A stretch of 64,000 nucleotides of DNA from an uncultured Clostridia bacterium (GCA_947303185.1 CAMYXF010000010.1:1-64000), one strand, 5' to 3'; counted from the first letter of the stretch, positions 41,135-51,097 are shown. The notes: generated from the sequence alone by a model not told the origin. Numbers and translations are program-made.

Positions 41135-42364
41135 ATGTCTTTCAAGATAGTCCGTAATGACATCACGAAAATAAAAGCCGACGCGATCGTCAACACTGCA
41201 AATCCGGAGCCCATATATTCTGCCGGAACGGACAGTGCTGTTTACATCGCCGTGGGCGCAGAAAAGCTTCTTGAAGAGCGCAAAAAGATCGGCAGGATCG
41301 CTGAAGGCGACGTTGCTGTTACGCCCGCTTTTGACCTCGACGCGAAATACATTTTCCACACCGTCGGCCCTATCTGGCAGGGTGGAGATTACGGCGAGAA
41401 AGAGACTGTCTCAAAGTGCTATCTCAACTGTCTTAACAAGGCAAAGGAATTAGAGCTCGAGAGCATTGCTTTCCCGCTTCTTGCGACAGGCACTTATGGG
41501 TTCCCCAAAGCAGATGCGCTCCTTATCGCGACTAGTGTTTTCAGCAGCTTTCTTGCTGAGAACGAACTTGAGATCACGTTAGTCGTATTCGACAACGAAT
41601 CTTTCGCATTGTCGGACAAGATATTTGCAGGCGTTGACCAGTTCATCGATGAGAATTACGTTGACGAGAAGACCAGTGAAGAATACTCCTATGAGCACTT
41701 AGTGGGCGCGGCAGGCGCTATGGCATGCGCCGCAGCAAGCGCGGTGGAGCCTACAGCAGAACATGCAGAATATATCGCTGATGAGTGCGCCGAAGAACCC
41801 GCAGAAGTACGCGACGAAGAAGAGGCCATCGAGCGTAGAAGAGCGCGCCGCAGAGAGCTCATAGAGCGCGACCGCAAAGAACGAAGAGGTTTATTCGGCC
41901 TGAGAAACAAGGCAGCGACGGTGGAATGCGCTGCGCCGCCTGTTGCTGCGGAAGATGGGGATAGAAATAGGAGTACAGCAAAGGCGGCAGCGCCCAGGTC
42001 CTTAGAGGATGTTGTCAAAAATGTAAGCGAGACGTGGCAGGAAAGTCTTTTGAGGATGATCACCGAAAAAGGCTACACTGACACCGAAGTATATAAGCGG
42101 GCAAATGTTGACCGTAAACTGTTTTCAAAGATCAGGAGCAATAAAGATTATCAGCCCAAGAAAAATACGGCAGTGGCGTTTGCTTTGGCGCTCAGACTTA
42201 ATCTCGATGAGACTAAGGATTTCTTAATGCGCGCGGGATATGCGTTCTCGCCTTCGAGCAAGTTCGATCTCATCATTGAATATTCGATCGACCACGGTGT
42301 TTATGACCTGATGCTCATTAACTGCGCGCTTTTCGATCACGACCAGCCGCTGCTTGGAGCGTGA
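41135..42364 (+). CDS. Macro domain protein with C-terminal helical DNA-binding-like domain
   Basis: The 409-residue protein has a macro domain (1-155) with KADAIVNTANPEPIYSAGTDSAVYIAVG and PLLATGTYGFPKADA, which bind ADP-ribose. An Ala/Glu/Arg-rich charged linker (about 185-285) leads to a C-terminal domain (about 300-400) with YKRANVDRKLFSKIRSNKDYQPKKNTAVAFALALRL, which looks like a Cro/C1-type helix-turn-helix. The domain pair is seen in other Clostridia as uncharacterised proteins. In the macro loop, the usual Gly-rich GGGVDGA is replaced by SAGTDSA. It may remove or read ADP-ribose; activity is unproven. Confidence 0.8.
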   Translation: MSFKIVRNDITKIKADAIVNTANPEPIYSAGTDSAVYIAVGAEKLLEERKKIGRIAEGDVAVTPAFDLDAKYIFHTVGPIWQGGDYGEKETVSKCYLNCLNKAKELELESIAFPLLATGTYGFPKADALLIATSVFSSFLAENELEITLVVFDNESFALSDKIFAGVDQFIDENYVDEKTSEEYSYEHLVGAAGAMACAAASAVEPTAEHAEYIADECAEEPAEVRDEEEAIERRRARRRELIERDRKERRGLFGLRNKAATVECAAPPVAAEDGDRNRSTAKAAAPRSLEDVVKNVSETWQESLLRMITEKGYTDTEVYKRANVDRKLFSKIRSNKDYQPKKNTAVAFALALRLNLDETKDFLMRAGYAFSPSSKFDLIIEYSIDHGVYDLMLINCALFDHDQPLLGA

Positions 42365-42370
42365 AGTTTT

Positions 42371-42676
42371 TTATCTGCCCAGGCCGGGAGTGATGAGGTT
42401 GCCCTTAAGGCAGATGTTGTCAGCGTCAGGTGTGATCTCGACTTCGTCATCACCATTCGCATTTTTGTAGATATAAGCCTTGGGAGCGGCGTACATCTCG
42501 GTTGAGATTGCGACGTTTTCGACGGTTGCCGTCTCACAGGCTGAAGGCTTGATTTCAACAGTCTTGTTATAAAGTGAAGCTGCAAGTGCTGAGAAGAGTA
42601 CGATGGGTGTAAGGAAACCTACCATCAACATGATGATGTTGCTCTTTGTATAGAGTTTATTAACGTCAGTCTTCAT
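42371..42676 (-). CDS. Small single-pass membrane protein
   Basis: I do not recognise this 101-residue protein. It has one transmembrane segment (SNIIMLMVGFLTPIVLFSALAASLY, about 12-37) and a short extracellular part with ATVENVAISTEMYAAPKAYIYKNANGDDEVEI and LKGNLITPGLG. The ATG at 42676 has GAGGTAAAGATT upstream, which decides the start over one at 42694. It is divergent from the M13 peptidase gene and convergent with the macro-domain gene, whose stop is 6 bp away. Confidence 0.55.
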   Translation of the reverse strand: MKTDVNKLYTKSNIIMLMVGFLTPIVLFSALAASLYNKTVEIKPSACETATVENVAISTEMYAAPKAYIYKNANGDDEVEITPDADNICLKGNLITPGLGR

Positions 42677-42750
42677 AATCTTTACCTCGCTCATTTCCGT
42701 CTTGGTTTTGATAAGCGGATAGTAACACCCGCCAACAGGCCAAAACGTTT

Positions 42751-42843
42751 TTTGTGGTGAAATGCACGATATTAGTGGTCAATTGCATTCCACCCCCCGA
42801 AAACCCCTGCAACTCACCACATAAAACAGGCAATTCACCACAT
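42751..42843. repeat. Four-site inverted array (family G, GTGGTGAA)
   Basis: TTTGTGGTGAA (42751) and the related TTAGTGGTCAA (42772) point right; AACTCACCACAT (42811) and AATTCACCACAT (42832) point left. The step within each direction is exactly 21 bp. GCATTCCACC lies in the middle. It occupies the gap upstream of the M13 peptidase gene. Confidence 0.55.
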
Positions 42844-42909
42844 AATCCGGATATTGCAAATCAGGGTGATAGTATGCAAACCATACAAAACCCTACAAGG
42901 AGACAACTT

Positions 42910-44898
42910 ATGAAGAAGTTGATTGGAGCTGCTTTGATCTGTGCAATGACAGCATCTCTGATATCAGGCTGTACACCTTCAGAAGCGGTTACAGCTGAAC
43001 CTTCAGAGACCGCGAAGTGGATGTCCGGCCGTCCCCAGGACGATTTCTACTACTATGCCAACAAAGAGACACTGGATAATGCAGAGTTTGAGTACGGAGC
43101 AGGGTATGCGGCCAATGCTTTCGATACCACTCTCATTAATGAAAGACTCGAAAACATCATCAAAGATGTTGTCGCAGGCTCAGGTTATGAGAAAGGCAGC
43201 GAGGAATATCTTATCCAGACCGCGTATAACTCTTACGTTGCTTATGATTTTGCAAACGAACCCGTTCCTGAAGAGCTTCAGCAGGTTATTGACGAAGTAA
43301 AGAACGCCAATAGCATTGATGAGTTAATGATGACCGATGCAAAGCTCTTTCGTGATTTCGGAGTAAGCGGTTTTTTCATTTTAAATGTTGATGCAAATCC
43401 GTTCTTGCCGGAACAGAATGCCCTCGCAATAGCACCCTATACAAGCGTATTGGGTGTTTCTTTCGATGATATTTCCGAAGACAACAATGCGCTTGACTCC
43501 ATATTGTCTGATGTAAGAGTTTATCTTCAGACTCAGGGATACGATGTCGATACTGCTTCTGACTACGGAAAACAGATCGCCAATATGGCTTTGGAGATCT
43601 GCAGTTCTTCAGGCGAAAAGTATTCAAGTGACGATTACGATAACGATGATATCGTCATCCTTTACTTGTCAGACTGTGACGATATCTTCACCAATGTTGA
43701 TTTCGAAAAATACTTGATGACCATCGGCTTTGACAGACAGGGCTGCGAGATTTTCGGCACATACAACAAAGAGCAGCTGATCTGCGTCAATTCACTTTTG
43801 ACCGATGAAAACCTTGAGGCGCTGAAGGCCTGGGAGATCGGCAAGATTTACGGCCAGTACATGAGATTCATTGCCCCGAGCTATAAGCTTCTTTCAGGAT
43901 ATGTCACGGACAATTACAAGACATCTGAAGAGCAGGCGATCAGCGAGATCAAGGGTTCACTTTACAGTGAGACTGATCCCATCTATGTTGAGAAATATTA
44001 TTCGAAAGAAATAGACGACGGACTCCGTTCCATGTGCGACGACATCAGGGAATCTTACAGAAACCTTATCAGCAGTGCCACATGGCTTTCAGAGCCTACA
44101 AGACAGGGCCTTCTCGAAAAGCTTGATAACATCGTTTATGTTACCGGAACAGATCTTAAAAGACACGATGCTTCCAAGTATGCAAACGTAGGAGGAAACT
44201 ACTTTCAATTCTTTTTGGGATACACGAGAGCCGGTCTGAAAGATATTATAGCAAGCCTTGGCGAGCCTGTAGACCGTTACGAAGTCATGATGCCGATGCA
44301 GACGGTTAACGCATGTTACTCACCTGTTAAAAACAATATAACCATAACGGTTGCGATCTCAGGCGATTCATACTTTGACGTTAACGGAGATTACTATGTA
44401 AATCTCGGAAATCTCGGCGCGACAATTGCACACGAGATGGGTCATGCTTTCGATTCCAACTGCATTGTCTACGATAAGGATGGTGCCTATAACCCCGGCT
44501 GGATCGCAGACGAAGACATGGAAGCACTTCTTGCGCGCAACGAGAAAGCCGTCAGATATTTTGAAGATAACTTTACAGTATTCGGCATTTACCATGTCGA
44601 CGGCGAGATGACCTTAGGCGAGAACTTTGCGGACTTAAGCGGCATGGAATGCCTGGTCCTGATCCCTAAGACAGATGAAGACATGAAGAAGATGCTTGAG
44701 AGCTACGCGCGTTCATATTGCCGCATGAGCGTTGATTCCTACATCGTTGACCAGATTGCAAGTGATGTGCACAGTCCGGAAGTAATAAGAGTAAACGCTA
44801 TTCTTTCAACCGTTGATGTTTTCTATGACGTCTATGACGTACAGGAATGCGACGGAATGTACATAGCTCCTGAGAATAGAATCTCAAGATGGCACTGA
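42910..44898 (+). CDS. M13 family (neprilysin-like) metallopeptidase lipoprotein
   Basis: The 662-residue protein has a lipoprotein signal (lipobox ISGC, Cys 21), the M13 entry motif RPQDDFYYYAN near 41-51, the zinc motif IAHEMGHAFDS (HExxH around 507-511) and ENFADLSG (ENxAD, third ligand Glu, around 571). It is a membrane-anchored extracellular oligopeptidase. The ATG at 42910 has AAGGAG at correct spacing; the longer frame reads through the palindromic leader. The FtsX-type permease starts 12 bp after its stop, so peptidase and transporter are probably one operon. Confidence 0.9.
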   Translation: MKKLIGAALICAMTASLISGCTPSEAVTAEPSETAKWMSGRPQDDFYYYANKETLDNAEFEYGAGYAANAFDTTLINERLENIIKDVVAGSGYEKGSEEYLIQTAYNSYVAYDFANEPVPEELQQVIDEVKNANSIDELMMTDAKLFRDFGVSGFFILNVDANPFLPEQNALAIAPYTSVLGVSFDDISEDNNALDSILSDVRVYLQTQGYDVDTASDYGKQIANMALEICSSSGEKYSSDDYDNDDIVILYLSDCDDIFTNVDFEKYLMTIGFDRQGCEIFGTYNKEQLICVNSLLTDENLEALKAWEIGKIYGQYMRFIAPSYKLLSGYVTDNYKTSEEQAISEIKGSLYSETDPIYVEKYYSKEIDDGLRSMCDDIRESYRNLISSATWLSEPTRQGLLEKLDNIVYVTGTDLKRHDASKYANVGGNYFQFFLGYTRAGLKDIIASLGEPVDRYEVMMPMQTVNACYSPVKNNITITVAISGDSYFDVNGDYYVNLGNLGATIAHEMGHAFDSNCIVYDKDGAYNPGWIADEDMEALLARNEKAVRYFEDNFTVFGIYHVDGEMTLGENFADLSGMECLVLIPKTDEDMKKMLESYARSYCRMSVDSYIVDQIASDVHSPEVIRVNAILSTVDVFYDVYDVQECDGMYIAPENRISRWH

Positions 44899-44910
44899 TG
44901 GAGGTAAACC

Positions 44911-47373
44911 ATGAATATTATTTTGAAAAATTCACTTAAAAATATTTTCGGCAAGCCGCTCAGAACCAGTCTGGTAGTGTTCTCCATTTTCCTTTGCGCG
45001 ATCTGTGCGATGGTATGTTTTGACTTTGTATCAAGCGCAGAAAAACTTCTTGACGGTTCCGCATTCGGATTGTCAAAGTCCGACTGCCTTCTGATGGCAC
45101 CCGAATACACGGTAAAAGGCCTTCCTGAAGGCTTCCCCGACTGCGAGAAACTTGAGATCGTCGGTTACTCCGAGGTGTTATATAAAAAGATCGAAGGCGA
45201 ATACAATTATGTAACTACCGAGAAGCTCTCAATCCTCGGCTTAAACGTTGAAAGCGCAGTCAAAATGGAATTCATCGATCCTATGGAGCTCGGTGTGAAA
45301 GAGACTGTAATCACAGGCAAATTTGCCGAGGCGTACGGCTACAGTGTCGGCGACAAGATGATCGTTCACGACAGAGAGGGAGAAGAGGTCGAACTGACCG
45401 TAGTCGGAATTACATATTCAAATAACAATTATTTCATCAGCAAGTACACAGCGATCGTCAATGAGGAGACAGCCAAGATCATTAGCTGCGGAAGAACTAA
45501 AGCATCCATCGCACTCATTGATATTCTTGATCAGGATAAAGCTCTTGATGCCATAGAGAGCCTCGAGGAGTATTATCCTACAGCGCTCGTTATTAATTTC
45601 GTTTCTGATGAAGCTTCTTTAAACAGCCTTCATCAGCTGCTTACATATTTCTATCTGATCTTCGCGATCACATTCCTTCTCGTTATCTTCGTAACGGCTT
45701 CGATCTGCAACAGGATCGTGAGTGAGAGAATGCCTTTCATCGGAACACTCAGAAGCCTTGGTATGAGCAACGCGAAAACGGGACGCATCCTGCTTCTCGA
45801 AAACACCCTCTATGCGCTTTTGGGAAGCGTGCCCGGAATCATTGTTTACGGTCTGGTCAGAAACATCGTCTTAGGCAAGGTTTTCGGATCAAGCAGAGAA
45901 GGCTCAAGCTTTAAGACGGAAATTCCGCCTATGTCTGTTCTCGTCATCATCGCTGTAATCATAGGTTCCATCATTATCGAGTGTGCGATTCCGTTTAAGG
46001 CGATCATGAAGGCGCTTAAGACATCGATCAGAGACATTATTTTCGATAACAGGGACACGGCATACAAGTTCAGTAAGTCCGGCCTCATCATAGGACTGGT
46101 CCTCATTGCAGGCGCAGTAGTTTCAGCGTTCTTCAGCAAGAATCTCTATGCTGCCATCGTATGCATGGTATGTTCGGTTACGGCACTCGCGCTCCTTTAT
46201 CCCTGGATCTTTAAGTGGGTTACGGATCTTATCAAAAAGACCGCCGACAAGAAGGAAGATGCAAAATTGTCACTTGCTTCTGTTGAAGCGATCTCACGTA
46301 AGAGCACCGTAGGAAGCGGCGTCCTCTGCGTTACCGCCGCAGCAATGTGCGTTATCGTTTTCACATTCGTTGCATCGGCTACCGGATCGATCAGCACCAA
46401 TAACTTCACAAGTGATGTAATCGTTACCTGCAACAGTAAGATGAAGGCTTATTCATTCGTTGATAAGCTTGAAGGCGTAAATGACATTGAAGCAGTCTAT
46501 ACTTCTTCAACTACGTTTGTGCTTAACGATAAACCCGTTGCTGAACGCGAAAGCGGAACATTCTACGCGCTGCCTGAAGGCAGATATAAGTATTACACGG
46601 CTTTCGAAGATCTTCCTGCTTCAATGGAAAACGGAAGCATTCTTGTAACTGATGAATATGCGGAAAAGAACGGATTAAGTGTTGGCGATACGGTTAAGTT
46701 TACCTTTAATCCCGTTGGAGTAATACCGATCGTAAGAGAATACAGGATCGAAGCTTTCATTAAAGCAGAAGGTCCGGTCGCTGCGGGAACTTTCTTCCTT
46801 TCTGAGCGTGACTACAAGGAATTCTTCAAAGATACTCCCGGCTACCTTCTTATCAAGTGTGACAACCCCGCAAAAGTAGCAGGCCTCATCAAAACATATG
46901 CCGTCAAATCTTATTCGGAAGTTCAGACATTGGCAGAGATCGAAAAGGATGAAGCAAACAACAACGCAAAGATCAAAGCTTTAACTGCCGGAATCATCCT
47001 CATCTCCGTCGGCATGACACTTATCGGCATGATAAGCAACCAGCTCATAGGATTTGAGGGAAGGAAAAAGGAGTGTGCAGTAATGCTCTCCACGGCGATG
47101 GGCAGAAATACACTGTCGGGAATCCTTTTCAGGGAGATGCTGATAACCTCGCTTACGGCTTCTTTCCTTGGAACTTCCGTCGGAGTGGTGCTGCTGTTTA
47201 TTCTCAACAACGCCACGTCAGCTTCCGAAGAAATGAAAGTTGCGGTCGAACTGGATCCTGTAATGACCATTTTGTTCTTCGTCTTCCTTGTTGCGGCATT
47301 CACCGCCACGGTCCTTTTCCCGATAAAGAACCTGCGCAAGATGAAGATTGCAGAGCAGATCAAGTACGAGTAA
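44911..47373 (+). CDS. FtsX/MacB-type ABC transporter permease
   Basis: The 820-residue membrane protein has an N-terminal helix followed by a large extracellular domain, a first FtsX core (about 235-360), a second hydrophobic helix pair, a second extracellular domain and a last FtsX core near the C-terminus. The repeated arrangement and length fit the ten-helix permeases that work with LolD/MacB-type ATPases. These act as mechanotransmission pumps for lipoproteins or peptides, or give peptide-antibiotic resistance. GGAGGTAAACC precedes the ATG. Its ATPase follows directly. Confidence 0.85.
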   Translation: MNIILKNSLKNIFGKPLRTSLVVFSIFLCAICAMVCFDFVSSAEKLLDGSAFGLSKSDCLLMAPEYTVKGLPEGFPDCEKLEIVGYSEVLYKKIEGEYNYVTTEKLSILGLNVESAVKMEFIDPMELGVKETVITGKFAEAYGYSVGDKMIVHDREGEEVELTVVGITYSNNNYFISKYTAIVNEETAKIISCGRTKASIALIDILDQDKALDAIESLEEYYPTALVINFVSDEASLNSLHQLLTYFYLIFAITFLLVIFVTASICNRIVSERMPFIGTLRSLGMSNAKTGRILLLENTLYALLGSVPGIIVYGLVRNIVLGKVFGSSREGSSFKTEIPPMSVLVIIAVIIGSIIIECAIPFKAIMKALKTSIRDIIFDNRDTAYKFSKSGLIIGLVLIAGAVVSAFFSKNLYAAIVCMVCSVTALALLYPWIFKWVTDLIKKTADKKEDAKLSLASVEAISRKSTVGSGVLCVTAAAMCVIVFTFVASATGSISTNNFTSDVIVTCNSKMKAYSFVDKLEGVNDIEAVYTSSTTFVLNDKPVAERESGTFYALPEGRYKYYTAFEDLPASMENGSILVTDEYAEKNGLSVGDTVKFTFNPVGVIPIVREYRIEAFIKAEGPVAAGTFFLSERDYKEFFKDTPGYLLIKCDNPAKVAGLIKTYAVKSYSEVQTLAEIEKDEANNNAKIKALTAGIILISVGMTLIGMISNQLIGFEGRKKECAVMLSTAMGRNTLSGILFREMLITSLTASFLGTSVGVVLLFILNNATSASEEMKVAVELDPVMTILFFVFLVAAFTATVLFPIKNLRKMKIAEQIKYE

Positions 47374-47392
47374 TTCCATGGAGGATATAAAG

Positions 47393-48067
47393 ATGAATAC
47401 AGTAATTGAAGTTAATAACGTCAGCAAGACATTCGGCAAGAACACAAGTCTCAACCAGGTATTGAACGGCACGTGCATGTTCGTGCAGGAAGGCGAGTTC
47501 GTATCCCTCATGGGAGCGTCAGGTTCAGGCAAGTCGACGCTCCTTTACCTCATCGGAGGTCTCGACAGGGATTTCGAAGGCAAGATCTCACTCTGCGGAA
47601 AAGAGATCGGACCCCTCAAGGACAAAGAGCTTTCTGAGCTCCGCCTCCAGAACGTCGGATTCGTTTTCCAGTTCTATAACCTCGTCATGAACCTCTCCGT
47701 TGAAGACAACATCCTTCTTCCCCAGATGATGAACGGCAAGACCAAGTCTTCGCTTAAGAAGGAACTCGATGAGATTTTGGAGATCACCGGTCTCACCGAA
47801 AAGCGCAAGTCCATGCCGAACCAGTTATCCGGCGGTCAGCAGCAGAGAGTTGCAGTAGCAAGGGCAGTAATCGGCAACCCCAAGATAATTCTTGCTGACG
47901 AGCCTACGGGTAACCTCGACAAGAAGTCCACTGCCGAGATCATGGAGCTGTTCAGAAGACTCAATCAGGAAAGGGGTCTTACGATCCTTCAGGTAACCCA
48001 CTCTGAGGAGTGCGCAACTTACGGCACGAGAACCGTCGTTCTCGACAGCGGAAGAACAGTGGGTTAA
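47393..48067 (+). CDS. ABC transporter ATP-binding protein (LolD/MacB type)
   Basis: The 224-residue ATPase has Walker A GASGSGKST (about 41-49), Q-loop VFQFYNLV, signature LSGGQQQRV, Walker B ILADEPTGNLD and switch His in VTHSEE. The FQFYNLV pattern and the absence of a membrane domain identify the FtsX-type partner class. The ATG at 47393 has GGAGGATATAAAG; an earlier start at 47348 would overlap the permease. It energises the 44911 permease. Confidence 0.9.
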   Translation: MNTVIEVNNVSKTFGKNTSLNQVLNGTCMFVQEGEFVSLMGASGSGKSTLLYLIGGLDRDFEGKISLCGKEIGPLKDKELSELRLQNVGFVFQFYNLVMNLSVEDNILLPQMMNGKTKSSLKKELDEILEITGLTEKRKSMPNQLSGGQQQRVAVARAVIGNPKIILADEPTGNLDKKSTAEIMELFRRLNQERGLTILQVTHSEECATYGTRTVVLDSGRTVG

Positions 48068-48113
48068 TGAGCAAATAACTGTTTCTCTGACTGAATTTAT
48101 ATTAAAATAGTAA

Positions 48114-48135
48114 GAGCTGTCGCAAAGGGCAGCTC
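48114..48135 (+). terminator. Hairpin between ABC and regulator genes
   Basis: GAGCTGTC (48114-48121) pairs with GGCAGCTC (48128-48135) with one G-T pair. No proper T run follows, so it may be an attenuator rather than a full terminator. Confidence 0.35.
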
Positions 48136-48162
48136 CTTTCCAAAATTCAGCCGGAGGATCCC

Positions 48163-48873
48163 ATGAGACTTGCGATAGTTGACGATGAGAGCGTATACAG
48201 AAACCACCTCGCCGAACTGATCAACACAGTTTACGGCACGGAAAACGTCAGCTGCTATCTTTATGCCGACGGCAGCGAAGTCGTTAAGAGCTTCGAAAAC
48301 GGCTTCGGACTCGATGCGGTCTTCCTCGATATCGAGATGAAGGATCTGGACGGCATGTCTGCCGCAAAAGTCATCCGCAAGTATTCAAAAGACATCCCGA
48401 TCATCTTCCTTACGAGCCACACGGAGATGGCAATGGAAGGTTATGAGGTTGATGCTTTCAGATTTTTAAGCAAGCCCGTCAACAAGGAAAAGCTCCTTGA
48501 GACTCTGAATGAACTTGAGAAAAAACTCAAGGTCGAAGAGAAGATCATCCTCAAAAAAGACGGCGAAGAGATCGTCTATGGAATTAACGATCTTCTGTAT
48601 GTCGAAGCGGCGAACAATTCCGTGCGCTTCGTGTTTAAGAGAGATGCCGTCGAGATGCGCATGAAGTTTACCCAGGCGCTCGAGATGGTCGATGCGATAA
48701 GCAGGGATTTCTGCAAGTGCCACAGGTCTTACTATGTGAACCTCGCGCACGTCAAAAAACTTGGAACCGGTGATGTAGCTATGGATAACGGAGATGTTCT
48801 GCCCGTTGCAAGAAGCAGTGCGACAGAGGCGAAGAAGATGCTTTTCGAGTACGTCAGGAGAGCGGGCAGATGA
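48163..48873 (+). CDS. LytTR family response regulator
   Basis: The 236-residue protein has a receiver domain with the phosphoacceptor Asp in VFLDIEMKDLDGMSAA (residue 56) and Lys in FRFLSKPV, then a LytTR DNA-binding domain (about 128-236, with INDLLYVEAANNSVRFVF, FCKCHRSYYVNLAHV). Its sensor kinase gene overlaps by 4 bp. AgrA/VirR-like regulators respond to peptides and typically bind imperfect direct repeats. The neighbouring peptidase and FtsX-type transporter are the probable targets. Confidence 0.9.
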   Translation: MRLAIVDDESVYRNHLAELINTVYGTENVSCYLYADGSEVVKSFENGFGLDAVFLDIEMKDLDGMSAAKVIRKYSKDIPIIFLTSHTEMAMEGYEVDAFRFLSKPVNKEKLLETLNELEKKLKVEEKIILKKDGEEIVYGINDLLYVEAANNSVRFVFKRDAVEMRMKFTQALEMVDAISRDFCKCHRSYYVNLAHVKKLGTGDVAMDNGDVLPVARSSATEAKKMLFEYVRRAGR

Positions 48874-50234
48874 ACGACATCTTATATCTGTTTTTCTTAC
48901 CGCTCTTTCCGTTCGGCATAATCATGTCAACTGCATATGCTTCGGATATTGCATTCAGATATGAGTTCAAAAACAAAAAAGCCGGATACATAACAATGTG
49001 TGCGATCGCAGTGGTCACAGGCATTTTAACCGACCTGATTTATGTTTTGTATCCTGACGATTTATATTCCGGCGAGGAAATATCCGTAAACCTTGCCGAT
49101 CTGGTATCAACTGCCGGCACTATGATCTCTTTTGTCGTAATGATGTTCATGACACGCGGCAAAGTCTGGAAAAGAATTCTCGGAGTCTTTTTGTCGAGCG
49201 AGATGATCGGTTGCTTTAATCATATTTTCGAGGCACTCTTTATATACGTGTCACACATCAGGGCCTGGGAGAATGACGATTATGTATTGTTCGGCAGCAT
49301 CGCAGCCGAAGTGACTTCAACGGCTCTGGTTTTCCTGTTCCTGTTTCTCATCTCCAAAGTCAGAAGCAAGAACGATAATACCCCGCTGCCTCTCCCGATA
49401 ATGGGCATTTTTACGGTTATCTTACTGTTGGTTAATTCGTTTGTTCAAGATGATGCCATGTCTGCTGACACAAGCGACTATGTTGCAAAACCGGTCGTAC
49501 TGGTATTGATACTTGCAACCGTATTCATGTTTTTCTTCATACGTGTTACCAGAAAGGAACGTGACGGATTGAAGAAAATGAACAAGATCAACGAAGAACT
49601 GGTCGATTCGCAGACGAAGTTTTTCGAGGCATCTGCAAAGGCCGATTCGGATATCCGCGCGATGCGTCACGACATGAAAAACAACGTACAGGTTTTGATG
49701 CTCCTTCTCGCGAACAAAGAATACGATAAGATGCAGGAATATCTCGAAGAGATGAGTGAAGGTCTTGCAGGCACGAACGTAAGCAGCCACACCGGCGACG
49801 TTATCGCTGATGCAATCATCGCAGATAAGATGAAGCGCGCAACCGAAGCAGGCTTAAAGCTTGATGTAACGGGCGCGATCGCAGGCGTTGAGATCTCTCC
49901 TGTTAACATGTGCAAGATGCTCGGAAACCTGTTGGACAACGCGATCGAAGCTACTTCAGATCCTAGACTTAAAGAACTCGATTCCGAATTCAAAGTGATC
50001 AATCTCCAGTTCAAGCATACAGAGAATTTCTTCATGATCTCCGTCACCAATCCGTGCGCGGAATCACCCAAGATCAAGGACGGCAAGATCGTCACCAGCA
50101 AGTCCGACAAGAAGAACCACGGCTTCGGAATTTCCAACATCAGAAGCGCTGCCGAAGACTGTGGCGGCGAGCTCTCCGTATCCTGCGAAGAAAAGCCTTT
50201 CGGCTACCTTTTCAGGGCCGAAGTAGTCATCTGA
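48870..50234 (+). CDS. Sensor histidine kinase, GHKL/AgrC type
   Basis: The 454-residue protein has about six transmembrane helices in residues 1-225, a short coiled coil, then the kinase core with the phospho-His in DIRAMRHDMKNNVQVL (about 266-281), the N-box NLLDNAIEAT and the G-box NHGFGISNIRSA. The H-box form RHDMKNN is typical of AgrC/GHKL kinases that pair with LytTR regulators. The multi-pass sensor suggests a membrane-active or peptide ligand. Confidence 0.9.
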   Translation: MNDILYLFFLPLFPFGIIMSTAYASDIAFRYEFKNKKAGYITMCAIAVVTGILTDLIYVLYPDDLYSGEEISVNLADLVSTAGTMISFVVMMFMTRGKVWKRILGVFLSSEMIGCFNHIFEALFIYVSHIRAWENDDYVLFGSIAAEVTSTALVFLFLFLISKVRSKNDNTPLPLPIMGIFTVILLLVNSFVQDDAMSADTSDYVAKPVVLVLILATVFMFFFIRVTRKERDGLKKMNKINEELVDSQTKFFEASAKADSDIRAMRHDMKNNVQVLMLLLANKEYDKMQEYLEEMSEGLAGTNVSSHTGDVIADAIIADKMKRATEAGLKLDVTGAIAGVEISPVNMCKMLGNLLDNAIEATSDPRLKELDSEFKVINLQFKHTENFFMISVTNPCAESPKIKDGKIVTSKSDKKNHGFGISNIRSAAEDCGGELSVSCEEKPFGYLFRAEVVI

Positions 50235-50358
50235 TTTTCTTCTCTTTTTACCCCTCCCGAAAATGTCGCTTCGCAGGCGACCTCTGACCCCTCAAAAGAT
50301 CCTATACTGAACTCACAATCAAACAGTTGCACCAACAACGGAAAGTGAGGAAATGGAA

Positions 50359-51033
50359 ATGAAAAAGGGATTAACAGAGATCGTATTTATCTTGGACCGC
50401 AGCGGCTCAATGTCAGGACTTGAGGCCGATACGATCGGAGGCTACAACTCCATGATCGACAAGCAGAAAACTGAAGAGGGCGAGGCGCTCATATCGACAG
50501 TTCTTTTCGACGGACAGACAGAAGTCCTTCACGACAGAGTTCCTCTCGACAAGATAGAACACATCACCGAAAAGGAATACTATGTAAGAGGTTCCACAGC
50601 GCTCCTCGACGCGATCGGCGGCGCCATCCACCACATTGGCAACGTCCACAAGTACGCAAGATCCGAAGACGTTCCGGAGAAGACACTCTTCATCATTACG
50701 ACCGACGGCATGGAAAATTCCAGCAGACAGTATTCATATGACAAGGTCAAGAAGATGGTCGAAAGACAGAAGGAAAAGCACAACTGGGAATTCATCTTCC
50801 TGGGCGCAAACATCGACGCGGTAAGCGTTGCAGACAGGTTTGGCGTATCAAGTTCCAGAGCGGTAACATATGAGCATGACAGCATCGGTACGGCTCTCAA
50901 CTTCAGCGTAATGAGCAAGATGGTTTCCTGCGCAAGAGCAGCAGGATCTGCCGAGGCAATGGGAGCAGCATTCGACAGCGAAGAGATGTTGAGCGACATC
51001 CGCGAAGACTACAAGAGAAGACATAAGAATTAA
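50359..51033 (+). CDS. VWA domain protein
   Basis: The 224-residue cytoplasmic protein is a single von Willebrand factor A domain: VFILDRSGSMSG gives the MIDAS DxSxS motif (residues about 11-15), REYYVRGSTALLDAIGGA the MIDAS Thr region, and FIITTDGMENSS the second Asp. Such proteins bind a metal and a partner protein. The ATG at 50359 was chosen over 50353 because GTGAGG lies about eight bases before it. No partner AAA ATPase is present, so its role is open. Confidence 0.85.
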   Translation: MKKGLTEIVFILDRSGSMSGLEADTIGGYNSMIDKQKTEEGEALISTVLFDGQTEVLHDRVPLDKIEHITEKEYYVRGSTALLDAIGGAIHHIGNVHKYARSEDVPEKTLFIITTDGMENSSRQYSYDKVKKMVERQKEKHNWEFIFLGANIDAVSVADRFGVSSSRAVTYEHDSIGTALNFSVMSKMVSCARAAGSAEAMGAAFDSEEMLSDIREDYKRRHKN

Positions 51034-51097
51034 TGAGTTTGCTGCACAGGGTTAGCAATAGAAAGTACCGACAGGGCGCAGCAGTTAGGAGGCATTT

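Noticed and set aside
48114..48135. Full terminator separating the ABC and two-component genes
   Set aside because: The stem is good but the T run is missing, so it is listed only as a low-confidence hairpin.
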